Shown: positions 20,641-31,672, counted from the first letter of the stretch. The stretch: DNA of 64,000 nt from Azorinus chamasolen (GCA_963576725.1 OY755244.1:81290621-81354620); one strand, 5' to 3'. A program made the numbers and translations. The notes: generated by a model not told the origin, from the letters alone.

Positions 20641-20930
20641 TATACCCAGACTCTCAATTCGGCAACCCTTCGGTCTTATTTCTGCAACGATTCGGCATCC
20701 CTTCGGCATGTTCTGCAACGGTTCCGCAACGGTTCTGTAACCTTTCCGCACGATCGGAAACCATTCGGGAAGCATTCGGGAGGTAATTCTCAAGGTTTCG
20801 GCATGATTCTGCATCACTTCGGCGTCTGTTCCGCAACGCTTCGGAAGCCACTTCCCAAATACTTGCGGAATGCATGCCGAATGACCCCGAATACAAAGCT
20901 GATCTCGAATGGTTCCCGAAAGTATAACGT
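20640..20930. repeat. Second CCGAA/TTCGG-rich cluster
   Basis: Frequent CTTCGGCAT, CGCAACGGTTC, ATTCGGGAAGC and GCCGAATG words, compositionally like the core at 18270-19100 but with GCAACG-type variants. Overlapping open frames on both strands are shadows of the repetition. No arms resembling the 16.8-19.7 kb palindrome flank it. Confidence 0.55.
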
Positions 20931-20939
20931 TTAATAAAT

Positions 20940-21790
20940 GTTAATTCTTATTTCTAAGTTCAATATTGTAATGTTACTCGTTCAAAGATCTTACAAGAAC
21001 TCCCTCGTGGTCACACATATTCCCGTCACTCTCTCAGGCTTCCAGATCATTCCGTTCCAAGAAAAAAGGTTATACATAGAAGAGATATCAATCACTGACT
21101 GGCTGACCGACACAGACCTGTTGGGCAGCCCCTCAGATCTTGCTCCCATATGGGCTTCTACAGTTTCAAAGAATCTTTATTAGCTAATTAATTATTCTCC
21201 TTCACACAGTTCTCACTCTCTCCCAGCTTCCTCTACTTTCATCCATCCATCCATTAAGTAACAAAATGACATTTTTTAATTGATATTGTCCAGTCGGTAT
21301 CATAGATACTGAACACAACTACACGTATTTTCGGCTTCATAAGCCCTATTAGTTCAGACCTAAACGCGGTCTGCAAACTACCGACTTCGTCGAGGATATC
21401 AGATTACATCCACCTACTGCAAGAAAAATGGCTAAATGATACATGTATCACACTGGAATAGTGACCGACACAATATCACAGTGTGATATAGGAGAGGTAA
21501 ACATTTGTGTATCGATGAATGTATATTTGCGTTTGTATTCCTCTCATTAAGTCAACAACGATGCGACTAAATGGCACAAAACAACAAGCTTTATTGTTAA
21601 CAAGTTATTAAATTTTAAATATACAAGGGATAAACAAAAGATAACTAACCGCTTTGCAAACAAAAACCCAAAAAACAAAAAACAACAAAAACATTCACTA
21701 AGATTTTATTGCAAAGTGTTATTGCAAAACGGTGAGGTTAGGTCAACCCACTTTGCAAGGCATTTTACTTCAGTGTCTGCGCTAAAATGC
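20940..21790. other. Gene-free stretch
   Basis: I see no domain, inverted repeat or array. The 81-codon plus frame at 20938 has no recognisable feature. Confidence 0.4.
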
Positions 21791-21794
21791 GACA

Positions 21795-21848
21795 ATAATA
21801 ATAATAATGATAATAATAACAATAATAATAACAATAATAATAATAACT
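21795..21848 (+). repeat. AAT trinucleotide microsatellite
   Basis: ACAATAATAATAATAATGAT and similar units with occasional C and G substitutions. Confidence 0.9.
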
Positions 21849-21949
21849 AGAACTGCCACTAAAGGTGATTAATACCCCAACTAGCACATTTGACACAGAG
21901 ATGGGGTTATAGAAATAAAGCTCCCGACCGCTAAATTTTACTTTGTTAA

Positions 21950-22440
21950 ATTACGAAAAGGGAGATCATTCATTCAAAACTTTTATCGCAGGTGCAGAAC
22001 TTCATATGGTGTTCAACAATACTGCAAAAAAGCTCCGGAAAAAATTCATTTGTTAAAACAAGCCAGATTTTGACAAATTTAACAAAGGGCAATGACTCCA
22101 AAAATATTCAAGACAGAGTTATGGACCTTGCGCACTGCACTTGTGGCCAATGTGTTCTATCTATATATGAAGTTTGAAGTCAATAGCTTTTATACTTTGC
22201 AAGTTATAATCCGGACAAGCAAAATTTGAGAAAAATAACAAAGGACAATAACTCCAAAAATACTGAAGACAGAGTTACGAACCTTGTGCACTGCACTTGT
22301 GGTCAATGTGATCTATCTGTATATGGAGTTTAAAGTCAATAGTTTTTATACTTTGGAAGTTGTGATCCGGACAAGCCGGACGGACGGACGAACGGGCGGG
22401 CGGACATGGTGACTCCAGTATACCCCCCCCAAAAAAAAAC
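21950..22440 (+). repeat. Dispersed bivalve-type repeat with internal 160-bp duplication
   Basis: The unit AACAAAGGGCAATGACTCC, then AAGACAGAGTTATGGACCTT, then GTGGCCAATGTGTTCTATCT recurs about 160 bp later (AACAAAGGACAATAACTCC ... GTGGTCAATGTGATCTATCT). The 3' end is CCGGACAAGCCGGACGGACG, then a C-run and A-run. Non-coding. This layout is familiar from molluscan genomes, though I cannot name the family. Confidence 0.55.
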
Positions 22441-22524
22441 CCCTAAAAACTCAACCCAAAAAAACTTCGTTTGTGGGGGTATAATAATAAAGGTGAAAAC
22501 TTATTACAAACCAGTGCTTAAGAC

Positions 22525-23508
22525 CACAGGTGCTAGGCGTGTGGCCATTTCACGAATACTGCTTATAAATACCTTCAAATACGTTTAGACATCATAACTT
22601 GACATTATATAAAAAAAATATTAAAAAAAAAAAAAATAAATAAAAAAAAATCGTATAGTATATTACTATATAAAGGTATGTAACTAAATGGTCAAAAGTG
22701 GCAGAAAAAATGCACCAACTACATTCCGCGTCTTGTTAAGACGTCAATTTCCGCTCGATTTCAATCAAATATGAGTCAATGCACGCAGAAATGTCCAGTC
22801 TTTCAAATACACACCATTGATTGCCGATCATTGCCGATCATAAGCCGAAAAATTACTGTTTTGAGACGATAAACTCCAGCTTAGATTTAGCAGCTTCATA
22901 GTAGTCAAATGGTCTGCCGGGCACCAGTCGCTTCTTCGCTTCAAGCATTTCCGGGTCACGAAAAACATGGCTGGCCGAATGTTGACAGCCGCGGGTTGTT
23001 TCGAAAACTCTTCAGTTTCGTAGAACCGGTAGTAACTTTGAGGTTGACATCGACATCGACAGTAAGTTGAATGGTTATGTTAGTTTTATTGAATGAGAGT
23101 GGAAAACGGACCATATTATGAGATCTAGTGTGACTTTCGATGTCATCAGTGGTGAAAATGTGCATGTATGTGTCGGTAGTGACTCGGTCGACTAAATCTA
23201 AGCTGGAGTTTCGGCTTATGATCGGCAATCAATGGTGTGTATTTGAAAGACTGGACATTTCTGCGTGCATTGACTCATATTTGATTGAAATCGAGCGGAA
23301 ATTGACGTCGTAACAAGACGCGGAATGTAGTTGGTGCATTTTTTCTGCCACTTTTGACCATTTAGTTACATACCTTTATATAGTAATATACTATACGAAT
23401 TTTTAATTTTTTTTTATTTTTTTTATAATGTCAAGTTATGATGTCTAAACGTATTTGAAGGTATTTATAAGCAGTATTCGTGAAATGGCCACACGCCTAG
23501 CACCTGTG
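22525..23508. mobile_element. Long-TIR element with 8-bp target duplication
   Basis: Left arm 22525-22890 and right arm 23192-23508 are inverted repeats of more than 300 bp, near identical. They begin CACAGGTGCTAGGCGTGTGG and end with its complement. CTTAAGAC flanks both ends (22517-22524 and 23509-23516). An 8-bp duplication suits hAT-like or other 8-bp-TSD superfamilies. The left arm has a small extra duplication (GATCATTGCC). The 300-bp centre is GC-richer and holds minus-strand frames with protein-like wording (FRDPEMLEAKKRLVPGRPFD), which may be a captured exon. Confidence 0.8.
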
Positions 23509-23639
23509 CTTAAGACTGCTTTTGATAAATTTGAGGATATTATTGTTATTATTATCATTTTCAAGCGCATGTGAAATTTTCTAAGTTCTTTTCACTATAA
23601 GGAGAAAATGAGTTTGATCTAGTAAGAAAATTGCGTTCC

Positions 23640-23860
23640 GATGCTAGGTCCCACCATGTGGCCCGAACGCAATCTTCTCACTTTTGTGAGAATAATGCGC
23701 GCGCGTTCTTCTTACGGTGAGTAAGAAATTTGAGGCTCAACCGTCATCAGGAAGCGTGTATTCACAGCACCGGCTTCACAGCGTCGTCCTCAGGAAGCGT
23801 GTCTTGCCGGCGCCGGTGTAATGAAAAACAGTGACCCCCGTAGTAGATCGACCGGGGTCC
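23640..23860 (-). repeat. GCGCGC hairpins and 43-bp units, inverted copy of 14.2-14.7 kb
   Basis: AATGCGCGCGCGTTCTTCTT, ACGGTGAG and TTTGAGGCTCAACCG match 14503-14640 in reverse complement. They are followed by two 43-bp-type units (AGGAAGCGTGTATTCACAGC, CGTCCTCAGGAAGCGTGTC). The block GCCGGTGTAATGA at 23812 then starts the inverted-repeat-bounded array to the right. Confidence 0.65.
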
Positions 23861-26710
23861 ATTTATTATATAGTACTATGACCCCCGGTTATAGTACTAT
23901 GACCGAGGGAGTCATAGTACTATGACCCCATTACATATAAAAATCTGACCCCTTATAAAACAAACTGACTCCTCATAGTAGATCGACCGGGAGTCGTGTT
24001 ATTATATAGTACTATGAACCCGGTTATAGTACTATGACCGTGTGAGCCATAGTAAAATGATCCCCTTACGTATATGAAACTGACCTCAGATACGAGATAA
24101 CAAACTGACCCTAATAAGTGTGTATAAAAGTGAAGTTAATTCCTACTTAGTTATCATTATAAATGTCTCCACCAAATATGGGGCATATTGATTTTGCCAG
24201 AGTTGTCCTTCCGTCTCTGTTTTGCGGCACGCGTAACTCAAAAACTGTTAAGGTTAGAATCTTGAAACGTCACACGAATGTTGTCCAGCATGAGTTGTTG
24301 AGCACCTAACCCTAACCCAACAGAGCCGAAATCAGCGGTGCTGGGCCTCAAGGCGCCTTCTACCCAAAAAATTCTTCAATTGAGTTTTTAAAAACCGTTT
24401 TCATGCTGAGAAATAGTGTCTGCTCTATCTCTGATCTGCTGAAATGTTCGCCAATGTTTAACAGATGTAATAAATAGGTTATTACACGGGTAACTAGGGC
24501 CGCAGAGTAATATTGACCCTTACCTTGATATCAAGGTGGCGGGCCAATATCACTCTGCGGCCCTAGTCATCCGTGTAATAACCTCTATATATCGACCCCG
24601 TGGTTGATGTATTTTGGCAAGGGAGTCACTATATTTTATAGTAAAATTGCATGGGGGTCATATTACTATATTATATATCGACTCCCCTGGTGGATGTATT
24701 TTGGCAAGGGAGTCACTATATTTTATAGTAAAATGACCGGGGTCATGGTACTATGAAATATATAGACACCTCGGTCGACCTATTACGATAAAAAGAGTGG
24801 GTCACAATATTGTAAGGGGGTCATTGTATTATGGCAAGAGAGTAACTATATTTTATAGTTAAATGGCCTGGGGTCATAGTACTTTACAATATATATCGAC
24901 TCCCCCCTGGTGGATGTATTTTATCAAAGGAGTCATTATATTTTATAGTAAAATGACCCGGGGGTCATACATGTAGTACTACATTTTGTATTTGGTATAT
25001 GTTGGATGTATTTTGGCAAGGGTGTCACTATATTTTATAGTAAAATGACCGGGGTCATAGTACTATAAAATATATAGACCCACCGGTCGACCTACTACTA
25101 TAAAAAGAGTGGGTCACAATATTATAAGAGGGTCATTATATTAAAGCAAGGGAATTACTATATTTTATAGTAAAATGGCCTGGGGTTCATAGTACTTTAT
25201 AATATCTATCGAACCCTCCCCCTGGTGGATGTATTTTATCAAGGGGTCACTATATTTCATAGTAAAATGCCTGGGGGTCAGCGTACTATATAATATAGAT
25301 AGATGTAGATAATATAGGTAGATGTATTTTGGCAAAGGAGTCACTATATTTAATTATAAAATGGTCTGGGTTCATAGTACTATATAATTTATCGACCCCC
25401 TGGTGGATGTGTTTTGGCAAGGGAGTCACTATATTTTATAGCAAAATGACCGGGGTCATAGTAATATAAAATATTTAGACCTCTCGGTCGATCTACCACG
25501 ATAAAAAGAGTAAGTCACAATATCATAAGGGGGTCATTATATTATTAAAGGGAGTCACTATACTTTATAGTAAAATGGCTTGGGGTCATGGTACTTTATA
25601 ATATATATCGCACCCTCTCCCCTGGTGGATGTATTTTATCAAGGGAGTCACTATTTTTTATAGTAAAATGACTGGGGGTCATAGTAGTATATAATATATC
25701 AACCCCCTAGTGGATGTATTTTTGCAAGGGAGTCGCTATATTTTATTATAAAATGGCATGGGAATCATAGTACTATATAATTTATCGTTCGCCCTGGCGG
25801 ATATATTTTGGCAAGGGAGTCACTGAATTTTATGGTAAAATGACCGGAGGTCATAGTACTATAAAATATATAGACCCCTCGGTCGACATACTACGATAAA
25901 AGAGTGAGTCACAATATCATAAGGGGTCATTATTTATGGTCATTAATTTATAGTAAACTCGCCTAGGGGGTCACAGTACTTTATAATACATATAGCACCC
26001 TCCCCTGGTGGATGATTTTTTATCAAGGGAGTCACTATTTTTTATAGTAAAATGACTGGGGTCATAGTAGTATATAATATATCAACCCTCTAATGGATTT
26101 ATTTTGGCAAGGGGGTCACTATATTTTATTATAAAATGGCATGGGAGTCATAGTACTATATAATTTATCGTTCGCCCTGGCGGATGTATTTTGGCAAGGG
26201 AGTCACTATATTTTATAGCAAAATGAAAGGGGTCATTATATTATGGCAAGGGAGTCAATATATTGTATTGTAAATTGGGCTGGGTCATAGTACTTTCTAA
26301 TATATATCCCCCCCTGCTGGATGTAATGTATCAAGGGAGTCACTACATTTTATAGTAAACTAGCCTAGGGTATCATAGTACTATATGATATATCGACCTC
26401 CATGGTGGATGCATTTTATCAAGGGCGTCAGTATATTTTATAGCAAAATGGTCTCGGGGTCATAGTACTTTATAATATATATCGAACCCTCTCCCCCACC
26501 CCTGGTGAGTGTATTTTATCAAGGGAGTCACTATATTTTATAGTAAACTCGCCTAGGGGGTCATAATACTATATGATATATCGACCCCCGTGGTAGATGT
26601 ATTTTATTAAGGGTCACTATAGTCTATAGTAAAATGGCCGGGTCATAGTGCTATATATCGACCCATCCGGTCGATTTACTACGGGGGTCACTTTTCCTCA
26701 TTACACCGGC
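23812..26710. mobile_element. Repeat-filled element with 45-bp inverted ends
   Basis: The left end GCCGGTGTAATGA-AAAACAGTGACCCCCGTAGTA-GATCGACCGG (23812-23855) is matched in reverse complement by 26666-26710. Inside, nearly everything is built from a unit of about 84 bp with GGGAGTCACTATATTTTATA, GTAAAATGACCGGGGTCATA, GTACTATATAATATATCGAC and CCCCTGGTGGATGTATTTT. Blocks with GGTCGACCTACTACGATAAA recur at about 24773, 25084, 25487 and 25880, giving a higher-order period of 310-400 bp. A further copy of the left end follows at 26746-26795. No ORF exists in the repeats. It could be a tandem-repeat-bearing non-autonomous transposon. Confidence 0.65.
24473..24591. repeat. Long palindrome (about 47-bp arms)
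   Basis: AGGTTATTACACGGGTAACT and AGGGCCGCAGAGTAATATTG on the left pair with CCAATATCACTCTGCGGCCC and AGTCATCCGTGTAATAACCT on the right. The loop holds CCTTGATATCAAGG, itself palindromic. It lacks the CGAG loop motif of elements 1-5. Confidence 0.7.
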
Positions 26711-26794
26711 TTCACAGCACCGTCCTCAGGAAGCTTGTCTTATCAGCGCCGGTGTAATGAGGAAATGTGACCACGTAGTAGATCGACCAGGTGG

Positions 26795-26963
26795 GTCGAT
26801 ACATTATATAAGAAATAGTACAGCCCACTGAGGGCCTTATTGCATTATAGTGATCTACCAGTCAGCACGAAAATAGTTTAAGGCCCGAAACTATTTTCGG
26901 GCTGAGTGGTAGATCACTATAATGCAATTAGGCCCGAAGTGGGCTGTACTATTTCTTATAGTA
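26795..26963. repeat. Long palindrome (about 75-bp arms)
   Basis: TATAAGAAATAGTACAGCCC at the left and GGGCTGTACTATTTCTTATA at the right are exact complements. Inner blocks TGCATTATAGTGATCTACCA / TGGTAGATCACTATAATGCA and CGAAAATAGTTT / AAACTATTTTCG continue the stem to an AAGGCCCG loop. It interrupts the GTCGATACATTA end of the repeat-filled element. A collapsed relative is at 905-995. Confidence 0.75.
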
Positions 26964-27190
26964 TACCACATTCCTTTGTTCACGTCAGTATTTTACAGTT
27001 CTGTGTCGCTCCGTCATTACCTCTCCTTAATCAGTTTTTTTTTCAGTCGTATTAATCTGCAAATCATTTATTGCCTTACTAAACTTAAAAAAAGTTTTTA
27101 GTATCAATTTAATCAAGCTGTATTATAATTATTATTTTACAAAGAAACAATCGAAACAAATGCATTGTTTAAATACATTTCTTAGATTTT
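26963..27190 (-). repeat. Dispersed repeat, inverted relative of 700-950
   Basis: GTATTTTACAGTTCTGTGTC, CAGTCGTATTAATCTGCAAA and CAATTTAATCAAGCTG match the reverse complement of 730-900 closely. Confidence 0.6.
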
Positions 27191-27214
27191 AATGTGCAAA
27201 AGCCAGTAGAGCGC

Positions 27215-27640
27215 GGTCGGTCTAACATCATCACTGGTCATAGCAGTGATGATGCTAGATTTGTAGTTTTGAAACGGATGTTCAATGCATGTAGAATGAA
27301 TTGAAAGACAGATCCATGAAACTGTTTGAATATGGAGAACTTAAATACCATTTGGTTGTAACGTTAAGGAGGATAATGCGCTAATGCATGCATGACGTCA
27401 TTGCGTTCATGACGCCATTTGAGGACCTCATTTGATGACGTCATGACATCTAAAATAATCCAATGTCACCATGACGCTGGGTCAACATTATTTTCTTTGA
27501 TTTTATGGCTGAATGCTTGTAACAAAAATGTGACGTGTATTTTGACACGATAATCTTTGCAATTTAAGGTCCTTAGTGGTCGAAATATTATATCAGAGCT
27601 ATGCAAGTATTTATGTATTAATTAATTGTCGCCCCCGCAT
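27215..27640 (+). pseudogene. Penelope-like element, 3' end only
   Basis: The first 90 bp translate to SSDDARFVVLKRMFNACRM, matching the C-terminus of the GIY-YIG copy at 12.0-12.4 kb (SSDDVRFVVLKRMFHACRI), then decay. The tail follows with two TGACGTCA sites (27393-27400, 27436-27443), TTTGATTTTATGGCTGAATG and GGTCGAAATATTATATC, ending AAGTATTTATGTATTAATT. The 5' truncation is typical of retroelement copies. Confidence 0.75.
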
Positions 27641-28450
27641 AAGCGAGGCGACTATATGGACTTACGAATATATTCCCTCATGGTAGGAGCAGTCATTTCT
27701 GTAACGTTGGGGGAAATGAAAATTTACTTGATTGGGCAATACCCATTGCATATACTGATCGATTAAGAGTATGAATAACATATCATAGGTGATGAAAATG
27801 GGCAAAGCATTTTTTGTATTATTGCATTCAGAAATGAATACGTTATTGATACAATACTAAATAGCCGATCCTTTCGAGTTTCCGGTGCAATAGTCTTGCC
27901 ACAAGTGTTTCACTCTCTTACACCCGGTTACATTACATATACGTGTATGTGAGAGTAACGAACGACAACTCTGCAAGGAGATTGCAAGTGTGTGTGGAAA
28001 TATTTTTGTAAATACACATTCCAATGTATTGTGTATTGCTAGTTTTAAGAACTAACGTATATTTTCTTTTTAAAGTTTGGCAACTTAAGAGTAAAAATCC
28101 TACAAATTACGGTGTATAAATAAATGTTTCAGTTTATTATCGACTTGAAGCCGGCTAACTTCCACGTAGATCACCCCGTAACAAAACAAAATATGCTTTA
28201 CAATTTCGAAACAGAAAGAAACAATGTCATTTGTTATTGAATACTTCGTGCATTATGTTCTTTTCTAACCAAACTGTGATCGGATTGACCTTGATAAATT
28301 GACTTGTTGCGTTAAATGACCACAGCGAATGGAAGGTTAGCAATTAGGCGAAAGTATTCTAAAATTAGAACAGAAATCAAAGTACTGAAGTTACTCGTCC
28401 GGGGCTCGCTTCTTCTAAGCAGATTGGCTTGTGCTTATAGGGAAATTGTA
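27640..28450. other. Gene-free stretch
   Basis: It contains a small hairpin at 27647-27672 (GTCGCC, CCCGCATAAGCGAG, GGCGAC). Otherwise I see no ORF with a domain and no array. The 61-codon frame at 28316 is unrecognised. Confidence 0.4.
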
Positions 28451-28451
28451 T

Positions 28452-28702
28452 TAACCCTTTCCCTATTGCATATTCACGTAAGAAATAATGAAACTGAATA
28501 GTTATTAGCTGATATTTTTTTATAATGACAGGATTATTTGGTATTGATAGAAACTATAGTCGAGCCTATTATAATTTCATAAGTGAATACAGAAGATCGA
28601 TCTTCGACATTGATCAGATGCATGGCTCCTGTATGAGCTGTCTGATCTGGGTCTACTCCATTTGCAATTAGTGAAATCACGTTTAAATGAGGGAAATGGT
28701 TA
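28452..28702. mobile_element. TAACC MITE, copy 3
   Basis: Ends TAACCCTTTCCCTATTGCAT and GAGGGAAATGGTTA are inverted. The centre keeps ATCAGATGCATGGCTCCTGT, ATGAGCTGTCTGATCTGGGT, CTACTCCATTTGCAA. It has 251 bp, the same size as copy 1. Confidence 0.7.
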
Positions 28703-28773
28703 AGTAAAATAATAGCTGTTCAACAGCACTTTCTTTTATTTCTAATTTTACAGAGGAGGGTAAAGTGTTTGTT

Positions 28774-28830
28774 AGATAGATAGATAAATAGAGATAGATA
28801 AATAGATAGACAGATAGATAGAGAGACCTC
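28774..28830 (+). repeat. GATA-type microsatellite
   Basis: TAGATAGATAGATAAATAGA and similar units with AGAC and AGAG variants. Confidence 0.85.
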
Positions 28831-30850
28831 CGTTGAACAGGTGGTGTCCTTTCTGCTCTTCCAGAAAAAATAATGTAACCTACATATTAACATGAGATCC
28901 TGAAATATTCATGTACAGTTTACATTATAAAAAGTGTAAGATATGTCATTTCGAAACATATAATGATTAGAAATTGTAGTAAAGACTTGAAGAAATGGCG
29001 CATAAAAATAACGTAAATAACGTTTTGATGATATAGCCACTATCTCGATTCAAATAGACACTTTAATTTTGACTTTTAATTTCATTCATTCTCAGTGCTA
29101 TTACATGTGCAATGTCATTTTCATGCTGCTGTTCTAAACTCTATAGAATTGCTTTCAATTTGGAACCAACACCAAATTCGTCAAAAACCCCCACAATCAA
29201 TGGTTAATCTGAATGGATTCTTTTAAGCCATCTCAGAAGTGATCAGAGTCTGGTTAGTATTAGATCTACACATTATTAATTTACTTGTCAACAGCTGAAG
29301 TTACCAAACACAATACTTAAGAAATAAGTCTAAAGGTAACACAAGTATCTTGTTCATATTACATATCCATGTTTTCATTCTCGATGATTATTATTCACTA
29401 TTCAGTATGGGCGACCTTTGATGCTTTGCATCAATACTTTTCTTGTAATAATTTAGAATGACATAATACAATTACGTGCGTTTCCGTATGCGCGGAAATT
29501 ACCGAGCACCGGAAATTACCGAGCGCAGCGATCCGTATAGTGTCCCAGCGGGCACTATCGCAATTTAGGAACCGGTACGTTTTATATAAGTAAACGTCTT
29601 TGCAAAGGAGATCAAATATCCTCCTCTGGCAGCCAACACATTTTCTTCCGTTCCACGATATTAGGAATGAAGTTTGCTTATCAGATCTTGACACGCACAA
29701 CAGTAAACCACACATTGCTGACACTGACGAAACCAACCTGGTCGATAGATACGTACCCGATTTGTAGAAATCCCGACGTGATTTGTTCAACCAATCAATA
29801 TCTGAATTCGTCTAATTCACCAACTTGTGTTAGCATTTTCCTTTGATTGTTTCGAGACTACACCAATCATTATATATACCTCTGGCATAACGAGAGATTT
29901 TACTGATTTTCAGCATTTTGCTATTCCAATCTTGGTGGATGACATCAAAAGGAAAACAAGCGTATTCACATTGAAGTCCAGTAGACCTATACCCTGTTCA
30001 CAATTCAATTTACTTACCTATTTGAGCTTGTGTCCCTAAAAGGGGGCATAGAAAATACACTGTATAACCAGATCTGATATCTCAATAAAACTCATCTGAT
30101 CAGACTCGGCACTATTTTTCAGAAACTATTTTCCAAAGATCACATCGACAAAACTAATTCTTGTAATGCCATCAACTGAGGTGCAAGTGCACTTGGGAAA
30201 CAAAACTTCTATGGTTTATTTGAAGTGATAAAACATGGTGTTGGTAATTCTTTTGAAGATTGTCAATTTGAAATTATATCGGAAAATGTTGATGTCATAC
30301 AAAATTAACTGTTTTCGTCGATAATTATCATTTTTTGTTGTACATCAAAATATTATCAGCATATTTCGAACAGTCACGAACCTTAATACAATCGGGATCA
30401 CATGAAAGTGTTACTCGGCGTCTAATATGGCTGCGAACTGTTTACATAGGTAATCACAGATGCGACACTGGCTGCGAACGAGTTCAGCGAATACTTATTA
30501 CAACAAGCATAGATGCGTTAGTGCAAAGGAAAATTAGTCCACAATACATAGCTTGGCAAGTACGTTTATAACAGAAAATTGTTTAGAGCGAATATTTATT
30601 ACATAACCATGGGTGCCTTTAAAAGCAGGTGGTTACTTTACCTGACACACTCCTTGTTAGCACCATACAAATAGAGTAGGCCAAAATCTGACACGAGATG
30701 TCTGATCAAGACTTGGTTATAAGTTATACAGATCTGATTATACAGTTTATGTTCCATTATAACAACTCTTCTTATATATACGAAAGCACTTGGAAACGTT
30801 CACGTATGCATAATGTCTTTCTTTCTAACATGCATATTAATCAGGTAAAG
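28830..30850. other. Gene-free stretch with unrecognised frames
   Basis: The longest frame is 119 codons on the minus strand (29790-29431, Cys- and Arg-containing, no known motif). The 70- and 78-codon plus frames at 29827 and 30335 also lack domains. At 29480-29560 the repeated GGAAATTACCGAGC with CGAGCGCAGCGA resembles the loop wording of the palindrome family. Confidence 0.4.
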
Positions 30851-30851
30851 G

Positions 30852-31183
30852 ATTAGTACAGGAATGTCCTTTACGTGTGTCCTGTGTCAGGCTACAACCT
30901 GTCAATCATTAGTACAGGAATGTCCTTTGCGTGTGTCCTGTGTCAGGCTACAACCTGTCAATCATTAGTACAGGAATGTCCTTTGCGTGTGTCCTGTGTC
31001 AGGCTACAACTTGTCAATCATTAGTACAGGAATGTCCTTTGCGTGTGTCCTGTGTCAGGCTACAACCTGTCAATCATTAGTACAGGAATGTCCTTTGCGT
31101 GTGTCCTGTGTCAGGCTACAACATGTCAATCATTAGTACAGGAATGTCCTTTACGTGTGTCCTGTTTTAGGCTACAACCTGTC
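30852..31183 (+). repeat. 56-bp tandem repeat, six copies
   Basis: ATTAGTACAGGAATGTCCTT starts at 30852, 30908, 30964, 31020, 31076 and 31132, an exact 56-bp period, with very few substitutions. Each unit contains CAGGAATGTCCT and GTGTGTCCTGTGTCAGGC. High identity suggests recent expansion. Confidence 0.95.
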
Positions 31184-31279
31184 TTATAGACACAGAAGAA
31201 GACTTGTTGTAAAGAGTTCTAGCAAACTCATCACATGACATTCATTTAAAAGATTATTATTTTTATGACATTTACACGT

Positions 31280-31424
31280 GTAACATGGTGTAAAAGTCTT
31301 GACTCGACTGGGACTCGAATCTAGGGCCTATGGCTTACCATGCCAACACTCTACCGACTGAGCTACCAAGCCACACAGTAAAGCCTATCAACCTATTTCA
31401 CCACAATCTCTACCCGGTTACACA
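31280..31424 (-). mobile_element. tRNA-derived SINE, copy 1
   Basis: On the minus strand, TAGCTCAGTCGGTAG (31365-31351) is a good A box and GATTCGAGTCC (31321-31311) a good B box, spaced as in a tRNA. The flanking bases do not pair as an acceptor stem, so it is not a functional tRNA gene. Unit limits are inferred from the second copy 249 bp downstream. Confidence 0.7.
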
Positions 31425-31528
31425 CACCCCCTCTACACAAGAATTCGTCCCGAGAACAACCCACGAGATCTTATTATTACATTTTACATATAAATCACAT
31501 TACGCGTAATTTACGTTGGGTGCCAAAT

Positions 31529-31672
31529 GTAACATGGTGAAAATGTTGTGACTCGACTGGAACTCGAACCCAGGGCCTCTGTCTTCCCATGCCAACGCTC
31601 TACCGACTGAGCTACTAAGCCACACAGTAAAGTCTATCAACCTATTTCACCACAAGCTCTACCCGGCTACAC
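31529..31672 (-). mobile_element. tRNA-derived SINE, copy 2
   Basis: Same orientation and organisation as copy 1: A box TAGCTCAGTCGGTAG (31614-31600) and B box GGTTCGAGTTCC (31570-31559). GTAACATGGTG begins and TCTACCCGGCTACAC ends both copies. The spacer between copies differs, so this is either two insertions or a dimeric unit. Confidence 0.7.

Noticed and set aside
29431..29790. 119-codon minus frame as a gene
   Set aside because: No domain, no splice context and no neighbouring support; left as unrecognised.
30852..31183. CRISPR-like array
   Set aside because: The whole 56-bp period is conserved with no unique spacers, and the context is eukaryotic. It is a plain tandem repeat.
31280..31672. 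Two tRNA genes
   Set aside because: A and B boxes are good, but the acceptor arms do not pair and both copies share the same non-tRNA flanks, so they are SINE units.
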